DNA of 64,000 bases from Piscirickettsiaceae bacterium (GCA_013215775.1 JABSQO010000002.1:62001-126000), one strand, 5' to 3'; counted from the stretch's first letter, positions 24,588 through 34,775 are shown. Program-made: numbers and translations. Notes: generated by a model from the letters alone, not told the origin.

Positions 24588-27035
24588 TTAGAAGAAGCTT
24601 TTCAGTTTATCTTTAAGCGCATCTTCAAGCTGTTGCTCTGGAGCTTTGGCAGGTTCTGGCTCTGGCTCTGAAGTTGGCTCGGCTTCTGTCGTATTACTAT
24701 CAGCTGGAGCGGTTGTTGTTTCAGTACTATCTGTTCCGAGTAAACCGCCTAATAATCCTCCCAATTCGCCACCTAATTGGTCTTTTAATTTGTCAGCAAC
24801 GACTTCTTTTGCTTTTTCAGTGGCTTGTTGTTTAAATAAGTTAGCAAGATCGACAGTGGGTTTGGGCTCACTAAATGTGCCGGTGATTTTCACGGGAATG
24901 GTTAGACCTTCGAGATCCGCTAAGTCTTCGCTGCCTTGGCCAGCTATTGAGCCAACGATAGATACTTTTAATCCGTAATTAATTTCTTCTTTTGGCACAT
25001 CGATTAAACCAGCACCAGTAATACGTAACAATGGTGATGATACTTGTAAATCTTGATTATCAACAATACCATTTTTGACGATAAATGAGCCTGTTAAGCT
25101 AGAAAAATCTGTTTGCACAGCTTCATCTGAAGAAGGTAGTATTTGACCAGATAATGCTGCTTTAGCTTTACGAATACTTTCAGCGACATTAATACCTTTC
25201 AATGCGCCATCAGTAAAAGAAAAATTACCATTGCCACTTAGAGATTGTTTAATCTGATCAACAGTGGCTCCATTACCCGTTAACTTTATTTGAGAATTAG
25301 CTATTCCAGAAAGTTTGTCATCGCCGGTTAAATCTTTTAATAAAGGGCCAACTTGCACGCCTTTTAGATTTTCATTAATGGCAAGTTTGAGTGTTTTTCC
25401 ACGAGCATCAAGATGAACGCTACCGTTATATTGGCCTTGATACAAATTGGCACTCATCGGATCTAGTTTGACTACACCTCCGGCACCATTGATTTCGATA
25501 TGGATATTTTCACTACGAGTACCACTGATTTTTAACTTGCCAATGTCGAATGTACCTTTGGCGTTAAGTTGTCTTATGGTTTCAAGAGGAAGTTCACTGG
25601 CACCAGCGGCGGCAGTTGCTGCAGGTGGAGCAGCAGCTTGTTGCTCCTCACTAACGGGTGGTAAATAGCGGTCAACATCAATTTCATCAAGCACTAATTT
25701 AAATTGAATGGCAGGCTTAGCAAAATTAGTCACTGCTAATTGACCGGTTAATTTGCTTTGGTCAAGAGTGAGATTCAATTGTTTGGCATTAAAGTGTTGA
25801 GCAGAAGCCGTAAATTCAGTGTTGAGCTCAATAAGTTCGAGAGTTGAGTCATCAGCCATAAGGGGTAGTTCGATGGCTAAACTTTTTGCTAATTGTCTTG
25901 CATTGAAAGGTTTAATATTAATATTGCCGGCAACATTGGGATTGTCTGACAATAATTTGCTGACGTTAATATCGCCGTTAAGTAACAAATCTTGTACTTC
26001 AAGTATTAAAGCAGAAAGTGATAGCGTCTGCTGTTGCATATCAGCCATAATATCGGTTGTTAACGTCAGTTTTGTTTTGCCACCAGGTAACGCTGGATCA
26101 GTAATTTCTGCAGATAATTCAACAGCTTTTAATGAAGTCTGTTGATTAGCAAGATTTGCAGAAATATTTGCAGACAAGGTAGCATCTATAGTTAGTTGAT
26201 CTTTGTTTGCTTTAGCCGTTAAAGATAAACCCTCAATAGTCACCAGTTGTTTGACCATATCGGCATTAATGTTTCCTTCCAAGGCGATATCTGCTTTGGA
26301 AAAAGGAAGTTCTTGTCCTTCTACTTGAGTGGTGAAGTTAAGATCAGTTAACGAATATTGCTGAGATTCAAGATCAACCATTATTTTGGTTTTTAAGGCG
26401 ATATGTGCTTTGGCCTGTGGCTTTATACTCACAATATCAAAATCCATTTCAACAGCTGTCGGTTTGCCTGGAACTAATGGGTCAGTAGTTAAATTTAGAT
26501 TGTTTAAACTATAACTTTCAGAAGTGCTGGCATCTGCCCATAGAATGTTAGCATTCGATAAGCTTACACCTGCAATACTAATGCCGGCTAGAGCGGGTGC
26601 ACTAGCACTTGAGGTGTCGGTTTTTTCCGATGTTTTTTCATCACCACCTGCGAGATCATCCCAGTTAGTCTTACCCTCTTTATTTGTTTCTAAGTTAAGC
26701 ACAAGCCCATCAAGAATAACGGTATCCATTTCTAATTGTTTTTGTAGCAATGGCATCAGTTTGATACGAATTTGTACCGCATTTACTTTGGCAAAAGTAT
26801 CGGCTTTAAAACCTTTTGCATTACTGAGTGATAATGGACCAAGTTCAAGTGCAATCCATGGGAAAACAGATAAGCCAATATCACCATCTAGTGTTAATGT
26901 CCGTCCGGTGGCTTTTTCTACTTGATCGGAGATTTCTTGTTTGTAATCATTGGGGTCAACAATGAATGGCACAGCAATGAGGCCAGCAATGGCGACAATG
27001 ATGAGTAATGCAATTAATTTAAACAGAATACGCAT
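24588..27035 (-). CDS. asmA: AsmA family protein
   Basis: The 815-residue protein begins with a membrane anchor (ILFKLIALLIIVAIAGLIAVPFIV) followed by the AsmA signature DPNDYKQEISDQVEKATGRTLTLDGDI and LSVFPWIALELGPLSLSNA. The rest is beta-rich and probably forms a long groove; a second AsmA-C domain covers about residues 490-760, ending in a Pro/Glu-rich tail and the sequence QLEDALKDKLKSFF. AsmA-type proteins act in outer-membrane biogenesis and may carry phospholipids between membranes. It is followed by mutY on the same strand. Confidence 0.92.
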   Translation of the reverse strand: MRILFKLIALLIIVAIAGLIAVPFIVDPNDYKQEISDQVEKATGRTLTLDGDIGLSVFPWIALELGPLSLSNAKGFKADTFAKVNAVQIRIKLMPLLQKQLEMDTVILDGLVLNLETNKEGKTNWDDLAGGDEKTSEKTDTSSASAPALAGISIAGVSLSNANILWADASTSESYSLNNLNLTTDPLVPGKPTAVEMDFDIVSIKPQAKAHIALKTKIMVDLESQQYSLTDLNFTTQVEGQELPFSKADIALEGNINADMVKQLVTIEGLSLTAKANKDQLTIDATLSANISANLANQQTSLKAVELSAEITDPALPGGKTKLTLTTDIMADMQQQTLSLSALILEVQDLLLNGDINVSKLLSDNPNVAGNINIKPFNARQLAKSLAIELPLMADDSTLELIELNTEFTASAQHFNAKQLNLTLDQSKLTGQLAVTNFAKPAIQFKLVLDEIDVDRYLPPVSEEQQAAAPPAATAAAGASELPLETIRQLNAKGTFDIGKLKISGTRSENIHIEINGAGGVVKLDPMSANLYQGQYNGSVHLDARGKTLKLAINENLKGVQVGPLLKDLTGDDKLSGIANSQIKLTGNGATVDQIKQSLSGNGNFSFTDGALKGINVAESIRKAKAALSGQILPSSDEAVQTDFSSLTGSFIVKNGIVDNQDLQVSSPLLRITGAGLIDVPKEEINYGLKVSIVGSIAGQGSEDLADLEGLTIPVKITGTFSEPKPTVDLANLFKQQATEKAKEVVADKLKDQLGGELGGLLGGLLGTDSTETTTAPADSNTTEAEPTSEPEPEPAKAPEQQLEDALKDKLKSFF

Positions 27036-27093
27036 GTTATTTCCTTAAGTTGTGTATTGCTATGACAGTAAATGATGTATTTTCGTTTCACCG

Positions 27094-29076
27094 TTACTTC
27101 TTGCTGGTAATATTAAAACTAAATTGCTCATAGTTGAAGGCATTATTGATTATTTTATCAGCAGAGATTGTATATTCCTCTGAACCTTCAACAATATGTA
27201 ACACTCGATTGGTTGAGTAAATACCTTTATTAACAATCAGTGTTGCGGGCTGTTTGGTGTCATCATCTGCTGATAATAATAACCCCTTTAACGATTTAGT
27301 TTCACCTTCAGGGGTAAAAGATATGGCTATTGGATGACCTAGATGGATATCTAAACCTATTTGAACAATGTCATTATTATTGGTGTGTAACCAGCGAATG
27401 GTGGCCAATTTTGGTTGTACATTGTTTTCAAATACACCTATTAATTCATTAATATTAAGTTGATAACAACCCTCACTATCTCGGCTAGCCATCATGCCGT
27501 TACTTCCTTGATTAATCATTGACCATTCAAGTGTTCTCGTTAGCTTGTTAGCGTTTAGGCAAGTTTGGATTGCGGAGACACCATTGGCTAAATTAATTTG
27601 GCGATTTTTCACACTAGGGAGACGATGATATTTTCGTTCATAAGATGTATTAATTTGTGGGATAATTTTTTTCAACAATTGCATATCAAGATCGTAAACG
27701 CTATGCCCAGCCTGAGATGCTTTGATAAAACTCTGCTCTATAGCAAGTAATACACCGTGTGTATTTAACATTCTTGTTTGTGGTAATACTCGTTTTTCTG
27801 CAGCCGTTTTAGTTAATGGCTTGGGAAGAGTGTCAGCAGTGCAATCAATGCAGAAGTAACCTGACATTAGAAAATCAAAGCTCGCTTTTTTCTGTTTATT
27901 CGTCAAAGACTTGATTTCTACTTTATCGGTTAATTTTTCCATTAAATTATAAAGCCGGAATACAGCATATTTTTCTAAGCTGTATGGATCTGCGAGGCCA
28001 GTCAGCATAATTTGGCAATAGAGTTGATAAACCGACGTGTTGATTTCAATCCCTTTAATCGAGACTGTTTTATGTGATATTTCACTTGCTTCACTATAAA
28101 TATAGAATTGGTGTAATTCATGTATTGTGTTTGTTGGAGGCGAATGATAATAACGGTAAGCATGGAGAATACGCAGACTATTCAGTTCTGTAGCACGATT
28201 AAGAGCGATTAAAAAGTGATCATTTGATTGCGGTCGTTCACCCTGCTGGTAGGCATTATTAATGATAATTTTATAGCCGATAGCTAGCTCTTCGAGTAAC
28301 AAGCCAAGGGCATTAACTGTTCTTAGAAATTCAGTAGGTGAATCTATTTCACGTTTGATAGCAACCATATCACGGTGGAAAACTAATTTACTGATAGGTT
28401 GACGATAAATATCTAATAGGGCGATGCGTGTTTTTGCCGGGATAACAGCACGGTTTAAGAGGAGAATGTTGCTCAAGATTGAGCTGATGATTTTGTCATC
28501 ATCATGTTCAGGCAGTCCATCAAGCCATTGTTTAAGTAAAGCAGGATCTAAAATTGTGTCCGGTTTTGTTTTGTTTTGTTCCGGTAAATATAACGTTAAA
28601 TTAGGCAGATCTTTAGCGGGTGATTTTTTGTTTGTTAATACTTTAGAAATACTTGATGACAGCGAAGTAAGCAAGGATGGCTTTTTAACTTTTGTTTGTT
28701 TTGTTTTAGCAGGCTTTTCCGTAGATGTTGTTTTTGCTATTTTCTCGGAGGCATTACTAAGTTTGATTTTTTTCTCAATAGCATTAAGTGCCTCGGAGAA
28801 ATTTTTCGCCCGCAGTGGTTTTTTTAAAATAATATCAGCGGTTTCAAGATCTGAATTATTGCCTGAGATTAATAAGGCTGTAAGACCTTTTCCTCGTTGT
28901 AGCCATGCGATTTTACTTTCAGCAGTATCTAAGGAATAAAGGCAAAGATCAGCTGTGCCGTGATCAACAATGATCCATTCATGAGTGAGCAGATCGCCAG
29001 CTAGGCCAAGCATAGACTTCAAAGAAATATTATCGATGCTACTTAAACTACAGGCTTTAAGTCGTAAAGGTGGCAT
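27094..29076 (-). CDS. Unrecognised large cytoplasmic protein, receiver-like N-terminal domain
   Basis: I do not recognise this 660-residue protein. Residues 1 to about 105 have alternating strands and helices ending in IILKKPLRAKNFSEALNAIEKKI, which resembles the KPL...L..AL..I end of receiver domains, though the phosphoacceptor pattern is degenerate. A Lys/Ser/Thr-rich linker (about 110-165) follows, then a long helical middle with LRILHAYRYYHSPP and HELHQFYIYSEASE, and a beta-rich end from about 500. There is no signal peptide or membrane helix. Its ATG overlaps the stop of the CorB-like gene (TAATG), suggesting translational coupling. A signalling role, perhaps nucleotide binding through the C-terminal beta domain, is only a guess. 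Confidence 0.75.
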   Translation of the reverse strand: MPPLRLKACSLSSIDNISLKSMLGLAGDLLTHEWIIVDHGTADLCLYSLDTAESKIAWLQRGKGLTALLISGNNSDLETADIILKKPLRAKNFSEALNAIEKKIKLSNASEKIAKTTSTEKPAKTKQTKVKKPSLLTSLSSSISKVLTNKKSPAKDLPNLTLYLPEQNKTKPDTILDPALLKQWLDGLPEHDDDKIISSILSNILLLNRAVIPAKTRIALLDIYRQPISKLVFHRDMVAIKREIDSPTEFLRTVNALGLLLEELAIGYKIIINNAYQQGERPQSNDHFLIALNRATELNSLRILHAYRYYHSPPTNTIHELHQFYIYSEASEISHKTVSIKGIEINTSVYQLYCQIMLTGLADPYSLEKYAVFRLYNLMEKLTDKVEIKSLTNKQKKASFDFLMSGYFCIDCTADTLPKPLTKTAAEKRVLPQTRMLNTHGVLLAIEQSFIKASQAGHSVYDLDMQLLKKIIPQINTSYERKYHRLPSVKNRQINLANGVSAIQTCLNANKLTRTLEWSMINQGSNGMMASRDSEGCYQLNINELIGVFENNVQPKLATIRWLHTNNNDIVQIGLDIHLGHPIAISFTPEGETKSLKGLLLSADDDTKQPATLIVNKGIYSTNRVLHIVEGSEEYTISADKIINNAFNYEQFSFNITSKK

Positions 29077-30356
29077 TATTCCTTTGCCTTGAGTTGTATT
29101 TTATCGGTACGAATCCGAATTGTACGTACGATATTATCAGTGGTCTGAATCACTTCAATGACATAATCTCCGATACGTAAACTGACACCTGGATCTGGAA
29201 TACTTTCTAAATACTCGAGAATAAGACCATTAATAGTTTTAGGGCCATCGGTAGGTAGATGCCAGTTATTATTACGATTGATATCACGGATATTGGCCGA
29301 GCCATTAATAAGGTAACTTCCATCATTTTGAGGATGAATATCTTTATCCTCATCAATGATATCGGCAGTAAATTCACCAACGATTTCTCGGAAAATATCT
29401 TCTAGTGTCGTGAGACCAAGAATATCACCATATTCATTTACGACTAGGCCCGTCCGTCTTCGATGACGCTGAAATTGAATCAATTGTGTATTGAGTGGCG
29501 TATCTTCTGGAACGAAATAGGCCTCTTTAATAATGCTATTCAATGTTTCTTGTGTCAGATTATCTTGAGCGAGTAAGTGCATTGCCTTACGAACGTGCAA
29601 AATCCCCGTTATATTATCCAACGTGTCTTGATAAACAAGTAATCGTGTATGGCCACAATACGATAATTGTTTGATGATGTCGGGCAAGGAGCCATTAATA
29701 TCTAATCCTTCGATTTCATTACGAGGAATCATGACATCATTAACCGTCATTTTCTCTAGATCGAGAATACTGACTAGCATTTCTTTATGGCGTTTTGGGA
29801 TGAGACTGCCAGCCTCTTTTAAGGCCATGCGAAGTTCTTCTGTATTAATGGCTGCAGAGGAGGAATCTTTTGGAGATACACCGAATAAGGCTAATAAGCG
29901 ATTTGTAATCACATTGATAAACCAAACTAAAGGGTAGAGCAATATTAGTAATGGTTTGAGTATAAAACTGGCTGGGAAGGCGACACGTTCAGGGTGTAGT
30001 GCTGCTAGTGTTTTAGGTGTTACTTCTGCAAATAACAATATAATTAAGGTCAGTGAAAGTGTGGCAATAACAATCCCGTTTTCACCATATAATTTCACCC
30101 CGATAATGGTAGCAATGGCAGAAGCAAAGATATTAACGAAATTATTACCGAGTAAAATTAAACCAATTAATCTGTCAGGGCGGGCTAATAATTGGCTTGC
30201 TCGAATAGCGCCTGCATGGCCCTCACTCTCAAGATGACGAAGGCGATAGCGATTGAGTGACATTAATGCCGTTTCAGAACTGGAAAAGAAAGCTGAAAAA
30301 AGCAGTAAGATGAATAAAATAAAAAATAATAAAGCGAGCGATGTTGATTCAAGCAT
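29076..30356 (-). CDS. CorB/HlyC family CBS-domain transporter (DUF21)
   Basis: The product has 426 residues. DUF21 with three or four membrane helices covers about 1-190, beginning LALLFFILFILLLFSAFFSSSETALMSLNRYRLRHLE. A CBS pair spans about 205-330, with NEYGDILGLTTLEDIFREIVGEFTADI at its end, and a CorC_HlyC domain lies at about 345-420. These proteins export Mg2+ or Co2+ or regulate other transporters. It lies 17 bases after the ypjD gene in the same direction, an arrangement seen in other gammaproteobacteria. The unknown 660-residue gene follows with TAATG overlap. Confidence 0.93.
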   Translation of the reverse strand: MLESTSLALLFFILFILLLFSAFFSSSETALMSLNRYRLRHLESEGHAGAIRASQLLARPDRLIGLILLGNNFVNIFASAIATIIGVKLYGENGIVIATLSLTLIILLFAEVTPKTLAALHPERVAFPASFILKPLLILLYPLVWFINVITNRLLALFGVSPKDSSSAAINTEELRMALKEAGSLIPKRHKEMLVSILDLEKMTVNDVMIPRNEIEGLDINGSLPDIIKQLSYCGHTRLLVYQDTLDNITGILHVRKAMHLLAQDNLTQETLNSIIKEAYFVPEDTPLNTQLIQFQRHRRRTGLVVNEYGDILGLTTLEDIFREIVGEFTADIIDEDKDIHPQNDGSYLINGSANIRDINRNNNWHLPTDGPKTINGLILEYLESIPDPGVSLRIGDYVIEVIQTTDNIVRTIRIRTDKIQLKAKE

Positions 30357-30373
30357 ATTTTAGTTATATAGGG

Positions 30374-31165
30374 TTATAAGATAAATTCTAATACTAATTT
30401 GCTGCCCAAATAGGCCAGCACCAGAAATATAGACCCTGTGATCGTCCATTTCACGGCTGTATTACCACGCCAGCCATATTTCCATCGGCCCCATAATAAT
30501 GTAGCAAAAACAATCCATGCTGTGATAGATAGCACAGTTTTATGGACAAGATGTTGAGCAAACAGATCTTCAATAAAGATTATGCCAGTAATGAAACCAA
30601 TAGTTAACAGAATAAAACCGACGGTAATAAGTTGAAATAGGTTGTGCTCCATCGTTTGTACGGGTGGCAATTTTCGCATAACGCCACTAATATTATGTTG
30701 GCGTAATTGGCGCTCTTGCATTGCTAAAATAATGGCTTGAATCGCTGCTAAAATAAATAACCCGTATGCTGCTAGGGACAATAAAATATGCCATTCAAGT
30801 GCTGGGTTAATGAGGGCAGTTGTTTGAGTGCTAGGTAAGCTGGATTTTAATACCAGAGTGATCATGACCAATGGATAAATCACTATTCCCGGATGTGCGC
30901 GGGATGATTTTGCACCGATTATTAAGGCAATAACTGCCATTAACCAACTTGCAATGCTTAAAGATGAAAATAGACTTAGATCCCAGCCGCCAGCATATTT
31001 CATTGTAAAAAATATATCAGCCGCATGGAAAATGAGTGCGAGTAATGTCACCAGATTAACTGGAAGAGAGATACTAGAATCACTTTCACGTTGGACAAAA
31101 ATCCGTATTAATATGACGCTGCAACTCAGATAGAGCAAAATAGCTAATGCGTTTGCCAAAGCCAT
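30374..31165 (-). CDS. ypjD: YpjD/CcsA-like cytochrome c assembly membrane protein
   Basis: The 263-residue protein has about eight hydrophobic helices. Features of the CcsA/CcmF/YpjD group are the WHILLSLAAYGLFILAAIQAIILAMQERQLR block, a PPVQTMEHNLFQLITVGF helix and the final HKTVLSITAWIVFATLLWGRWKYGWRG. These resemble the haem-handling membrane helices of cytochrome c assembly proteins, but the exact function of YpjD is not known. Divergent from ffh and followed by the CorB-like gene. Confidence 0.9.
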   Translation of the reverse strand: MALANALAILLYLSCSVILIRIFVQRESDSSISLPVNLVTLLALIFHAADIFFTMKYAGGWDLSLFSSLSIASWLMAVIALIIGAKSSRAHPGIVIYPLVMITLVLKSSLPSTQTTALINPALEWHILLSLAAYGLFILAAIQAIILAMQERQLRQHNISGVMRKLPPVQTMEHNLFQLITVGFILLTIGFITGIIFIEDLFAQHLVHKTVLSITAWIVFATLLWGRWKYGWRGNTAVKWTITGSIFLVLAYLGSKLVLEFIL

Positions 31166-31312
31166 GGCATTTTATTCCTCAGTGGTTTCTACAAGTTCTA
31201 TTGCGACTCGCCATGATAAACGAGTCACCGTAAACCTGCTAATCATATCAGTTATAATGACACCATAATATATGCTGGATTTTCCAGTATAGACAACAGT
31301 TCAAGGTGAACC

Positions 31313-32680
31313 ATGTTTGATAGTTTGAGTGAAAGACTTGGCAGTACGCTGCAAAAGATTCGTGGCCAAGGTCGAATTACGGAAGATAATGTAAAAGATA
31401 GCCTACGCGAAATACGCATGGCATTACTTGAAGCTGATGTTGCTTTGCCCGTCGTTCGTGAATTTATTGGCCGAGTGAAAGAACGTGCAATGGGCCAAGA
31501 CGTGTTACGTAGCCTTACCCCTGGGCAAGCATTAGTTAAAGTGGTTAATGATGAATTAATTGCTGTAATGGGCGATGCGAATGAAACGCTTAACCTTGCC
31601 ACTCAGCCTCCGGCCGTTATTTTGATGGCAGGCTTACAAGGTGCAGGGAAAACGACCAGTGTAGCCAAGTTAGCTCGATGGTTAAAAGAGCGTGAAAAAA
31701 AATCAGTTATGGTGGCTAGTGCTGATGTCTATCGGCCTGCAGCGATTGAACAATTGAAAACATTGGCGAATGAAGTTGATGCGCATTTTTTCCCAAGCCA
31801 GTCAGATCAAAATCCTGTTGAAATTGCTAAAGCGGCAGTAGCACAAGCGAAATCCCAACTTATTGATGTTGTGATTATCGATACGGCTGGTCGCTTGCAT
31901 ATTGATGACGATATGATGGCGGAAATTAAACAAATCCATGCTGCCATTAATCCTATTGAGACCTTGTTTACTGTTGATAGTATGACTGGACAGGATGCTG
32001 CCAACACAGCTAAAGCATTTAATGAAGCATTACCGTTAACAGGGATAATTCTAACGAAAACAGATGGTGATGCTCGCGGTGGTGCGGCGTTATCAATTCG
32101 TCATATAACTGGTAAGCCGATCAAGTTTATGGGGGTCGGTGAAAAAACAGCGGCGTTAGAGGCTTTCCATCCAGATCGTGTTGTATCACGAATTTTGGGA
32201 ATGGGCGATGTGTTGTCTTTAGTTGAAGAAGCGCAGCAAAAAATGGATAAGGGCTCTGCCGAGAAATTAGCCAATAAACTTAAAAAAGGTAAAGGATTTG
32301 ATTTAGATGACTTTCGAGATCAACTTCGCCAAATGAGCAATATGGGTGGTATTGGTTCGATGTTAGAAAAAATGCCAGGAATGAGTAATATTCCGACGGC
32401 GGCTAAACAACAAGTTAATGATAAAGAAATGGGTAAATTGGAAGCGATCATTAATTCAATGACCAAAAAAGAACGTATCCGTCCTGATATTATTAAGGGG
32501 TCTCGTAAAAAGCGCATTGCCGCAGGTTCAGGCACGCAGATCCAGGATGTTAATCGCTTACTAAAACAGTTCGCTCAAATGCAAAAAATGATGAAAAAAA
32601 TGAGTCAGAAAGGGGGTATGGCGAAGATGATGAGAGCCCTTGGTGGTAAAATGCCAATGGGGGGCGGACTACCTTTCTAA
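31313..32680 (+). CDS. ffh: Signal recognition particle protein Ffh
   Basis: Protein part of SRP, which targets nascent membrane proteins to FtsY. The N domain is at 1-85, and the G domain has P-loop GLQGAGKTT, DTAGR and TKTDGDARGG. The Met-rich M domain from about 295 binds 4.5S RNA and signal peptides, with MGGIGSMLEKMPGM and QMQKMMKKMSQKGGMAKMMRALGG. The length of 455 residues is usual. It is 86 bases upstream of the rpsP operon. Confidence 0.98.
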   Translation: MFDSLSERLGSTLQKIRGQGRITEDNVKDSLREIRMALLEADVALPVVREFIGRVKERAMGQDVLRSLTPGQALVKVVNDELIAVMGDANETLNLATQPPAVILMAGLQGAGKTTSVAKLARWLKEREKKSVMVASADVYRPAAIEQLKTLANEVDAHFFPSQSDQNPVEIAKAAVAQAKSQLIDVVIIDTAGRLHIDDDMMAEIKQIHAAINPIETLFTVDSMTGQDAANTAKAFNEALPLTGIILTKTDGDARGGAALSIRHITGKPIKFMGVGEKTAALEAFHPDRVVSRILGMGDVLSLVEEAQQKMDKGSAEKLANKLKKGKGFDLDDFRDQLRQMSNMGGIGSMLEKMPGMSNIPTAAKQQVNDKEMGKLEAIINSMTKKERIRPDIIKGSRKKRIAAGSGTQIQDVNRLLKQFAQMQKMMKKMSQKGGMAKMMRALGGKMPMGGGLPF

Positions 32681-32766
32681 AGATAAAGCAAACTTAAGCT
32701 TTTCAAACGCTGGATTGTTGCGTAGAATGTGTCTGTTTTTCGATCCAGTTTTGAACAGGTAGGAAT

Positions 32767-33015
32767 ATGGTAACAATTAGATTATCTCGTGGTGGCGCAA
32801 AGAAGCAGCCTTATTATACAGTTGTAGTCGCGGACTCACGTAACAAGCGTGATGGTCGTTGCATCGAACGTGTAGGTTTTTTCAATCCATTGGCTCAAGG
32901 CCAAGAAGAAACATTACGTTTGAATATGGAACGTATCACTCATTGGATTGCTGAAGGCGCGCAAACGTCAGCTCGTGTGACGAAGCTTATTGAGCAAGTA
33001 AAAACAGCAGCTTAA
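32767..33015 (+). CDS. rpsP: 30S ribosomal protein S16
   Basis: An 82-residue S16 with the standard beginning [25 protein letters not shown] and the conserved [15 protein letters not shown]. It is first in the rpsP-rimM-trmD-rplS operon. AGGTAGGA precedes the ATG. The 86-base leader contains a TAGAAT and a long-range pairing of CTGGAT with ATCCAG. Confidence 0.98.
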   Translation: MVTIRLSRGGAKKQPYYTVVVADSRNKRDGRCIERVGFFNPLAQGQEETLRLNMERITHWIAEGAQTSARVTKLIEQVKTAA

Positions 33016-33041
33016 TTGCTGTTGATACTTTAGGTTTCAGC

Positions 33042-33554
33042 GTGTCCGAGGAATTTATCCCGGTCGGAAAAATATCCGGCATATTTGGGGTGAAAGGATG
33101 GATGAAAGTATTTTCATTCACCGAACCTAGACGAAATATTTTAGCTTATTCACCGTTATATATATCGCGTAAAGGTGAGTGGGTTGAAGCAAAGATATCG
33201 GGTGGTCGCGCACAAGGTAAAGGTATTGTAATTGGTTTGGTTGATATAACAGACCCTGATCAGGTTTTACCTTTAATCGGTAGTGAACTAGCGATTACTA
33301 AAAAACAGTTAAAACCAACAGCGAAAGATGAATTTTATTGGTCTGAGTTGATTGGTTTGGAAGTGATTAACTTGCGAAATGAAGTGCTAGGGCAGGTTAA
33401 AGAAATACTTGCGACAGGCGCACATGATGTGTTGCTGGTACAAGATAAAGAACATGATGTTGAACGATTGATTCCCTTTGTAATGGGAGAGATTGTTGAA
33501 CAGGTTAATTTGGATGATAATGTCATTCGAGTTAATTGGGAGTTGGATTACTGA
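33042..33554 (+). CDS. rimM: Ribosome maturation factor RimM
   Basis: RimM binds S19 and assists maturation of the 30S head. The 170-residue product has the N-terminal barrel (VGKISGIFGVKGWMKVFSFTEPR) and the C-terminal PRC-barrel (EFYWSELIGLEVIN, HDVLLVQDKE, RLIPFVMGEIV). GTG start at 33042. Position between rpsP and trmD confirms it. Confidence 0.97.
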   Translation: MSEEFIPVGKISGIFGVKGWMKVFSFTEPRRNILAYSPLYISRKGEWVEAKISGGRAQGKGIVIGLVDITDPDQVLPLIGSELAITKKQLKPTAKDEFYWSELIGLEVINLRNEVLGQVKEILATGAHDVLLVQDKEHDVERLIPFVMGEIVEQVNLDDNVIRVNWELDY

Positions 33555-33578
33555 TTTGGATAACTGGGGTAACAGGTC

Positions 33579-34328
33579 ATGCGAGTAGGTGTGGTGTCTT
33601 TGTTCCCTCAAATGTTTGATGCAATAACGCAATATGGTGTGACGGGTCGAGCGGTAACGCAAAGCAAATTAACCATAGATTATTGGAATCCGCGTGAATT
33701 TACGCAGGACAAACATCGAACAGTAGATGATAGGCCTTACGGTGGTGGTCCGGGCATGGTGATGAAAGTTGAACCATTGCAGGCTGCTATTCATGCTGCA
33801 AAAAAGGCATTAGGTCAGCAAACTAAAGTGGCTTATTTATCACCACAAGGTCGGAAACTCGACCAGCAAGGTTTGCAAGAATTAGCAACAAGAGAAGCGA
33901 TGATCTTTGTTGCAGGACGTTATGAAGGGATTGATGAACGTCTGATAGAACAAGAGGTTGATGAGGAGTGGTCTGTTGGAGACTATGTTCTCAGTGGTGG
34001 TGAACTGGCAGCAATGGTCATTATTGACGGTGTAGCAAGGTTATTACCGGGTGTATTAGGAGATGAAGAATCAGCGCAACAAGATTCTTTTATGGATGGT
34101 CTATTAGATCACCCACATTACACACGGCCCGAAAATTTATTGAACCAGATAGTACCAAAAGTACTGTTAGGTGGAGATCATGAGGCAATACGAAAGTGGC
34201 GTCTTAAACAGTCTCTAGGAAGAACGTGGTTAAGGCGGCCTGATTTGTTAGAAATAAAATTATTATCTAGCGAACAGACAGTATTATTAGAACAATTTAT
34301 TGCCGAATATAGGCATGAAGAGAAGTAG
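33579..34328 (+). CDS. trmD: tRNA (guanine-37-N1)-methyltransferase TrmD
   Basis: TrmD methylates G37 of tRNAs and prevents frameshifting. The 249-residue SPOUT enzyme shows the knot motifs [45 protein letters not shown] and the conserved [13 protein letters not shown] and HPHYTRPE. Spacing to rimM and rplS is short (24 and 17 bases). Confidence 0.98.
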   Translation: MRVGVVSLFPQMFDAITQYGVTGRAVTQSKLTIDYWNPREFTQDKHRTVDDRPYGGGPGMVMKVEPLQAAIHAAKKALGQQTKVAYLSPQGRKLDQQGLQELATREAMIFVAGRYEGIDERLIEQEVDEEWSVGDYVLSGGELAAMVIIDGVARLLPGVLGDEESAQQDSFMDGLLDHPHYTRPENLLNQIVPKVLLGGDHEAIRKWRLKQSLGRTWLRRPDLLEIKLLSSEQTVLLEQFIAEYRHEEK

Positions 34329-34345
34329 GAATTAGGAGTAGAACA

Positions 34346-34693
34346 ATGAGTAATATTATTGAGCAGCTAAATGCTGAACAAATGAGACAGGACCTTCCTG
34401 CCTTTTCTTCAGGTGATACTGTTATTGTGAAAGTGAAAATTAAAGAAGGCGACCGTGAACGTGAACAAGCGTTTGAAGGTGTCGTTATTGCTAAACGTAA
34501 CCGTGGTTTACATTCAGCATTTACAGTCCGCAAAATTTCCAATGGTGTTGGTGTTGAACGTGTTTTCCAAACACATAGCCTAGCGGTTGCTAGTGTAGAG
34601 GTGATACGTCGCGGTGCTGTTCGTCGCGCTAAACTATATTACCTGCGTGAATTAACAGGTAAAGCAGCTCGTATTAAAGAAAAATTGTCTTAA
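34346..34693 (+). CDS. rplS: 50S ribosomal protein L19
   Basis: A 115-residue L19: start [31 protein letters not shown], the family block [42 protein letters not shown], and [14 protein letters not shown] at the end. It lies at the intersubunit bridge. GGAG is found upstream. It ends the operon; a strong terminator follows. Confidence 0.98.
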   Translation: MSNIIEQLNAEQMRQDLPAFSSGDTVIVKVKIKEGDREREQAFEGVVIAKRNRGLHSAFTVRKISNGVGVERVFQTHSLAVASVEVIRRGAVRRAKLYYLRELTGKAARIKEKLS

Positions 34694-34740
34694 TACGATT
34701 TGTATCAGAGATCGTGTTAATCGATCTGACAAATTTAAAA

Positions 34741-34775
34741 GGGTGCTACTAATTATTTAGTGGTACCCTTTTTTT
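34741..34775 (+). terminator. Rho-independent terminator after rplS
   Basis: A 12-bp stem (GGGTGCTACTAA with TTAGTGGTACCC, two G-T pairs) with a 4-base loop is followed by seven T residues. It ends the rpsP operon and lies directly before the ogt start. Confidence 0.93.

Noticed and set aside
24646-26925. Several long plus-strand frames over asmA
   Set aside because: They lie antisense to a clear AsmA protein, have Ser/Pro-biased translations and no ribosome sites.
31253-31258. TATAAT as ffh promoter
   Set aside because: The -10 is perfect but no acceptable -35 lies 16-18 bases upstream, so I list it only in a finding.
31252-31602. A 116-codon minus-strand frame over the ffh start
   Set aside because: It is antisense to the well-conserved ffh N domain and shows no homology.
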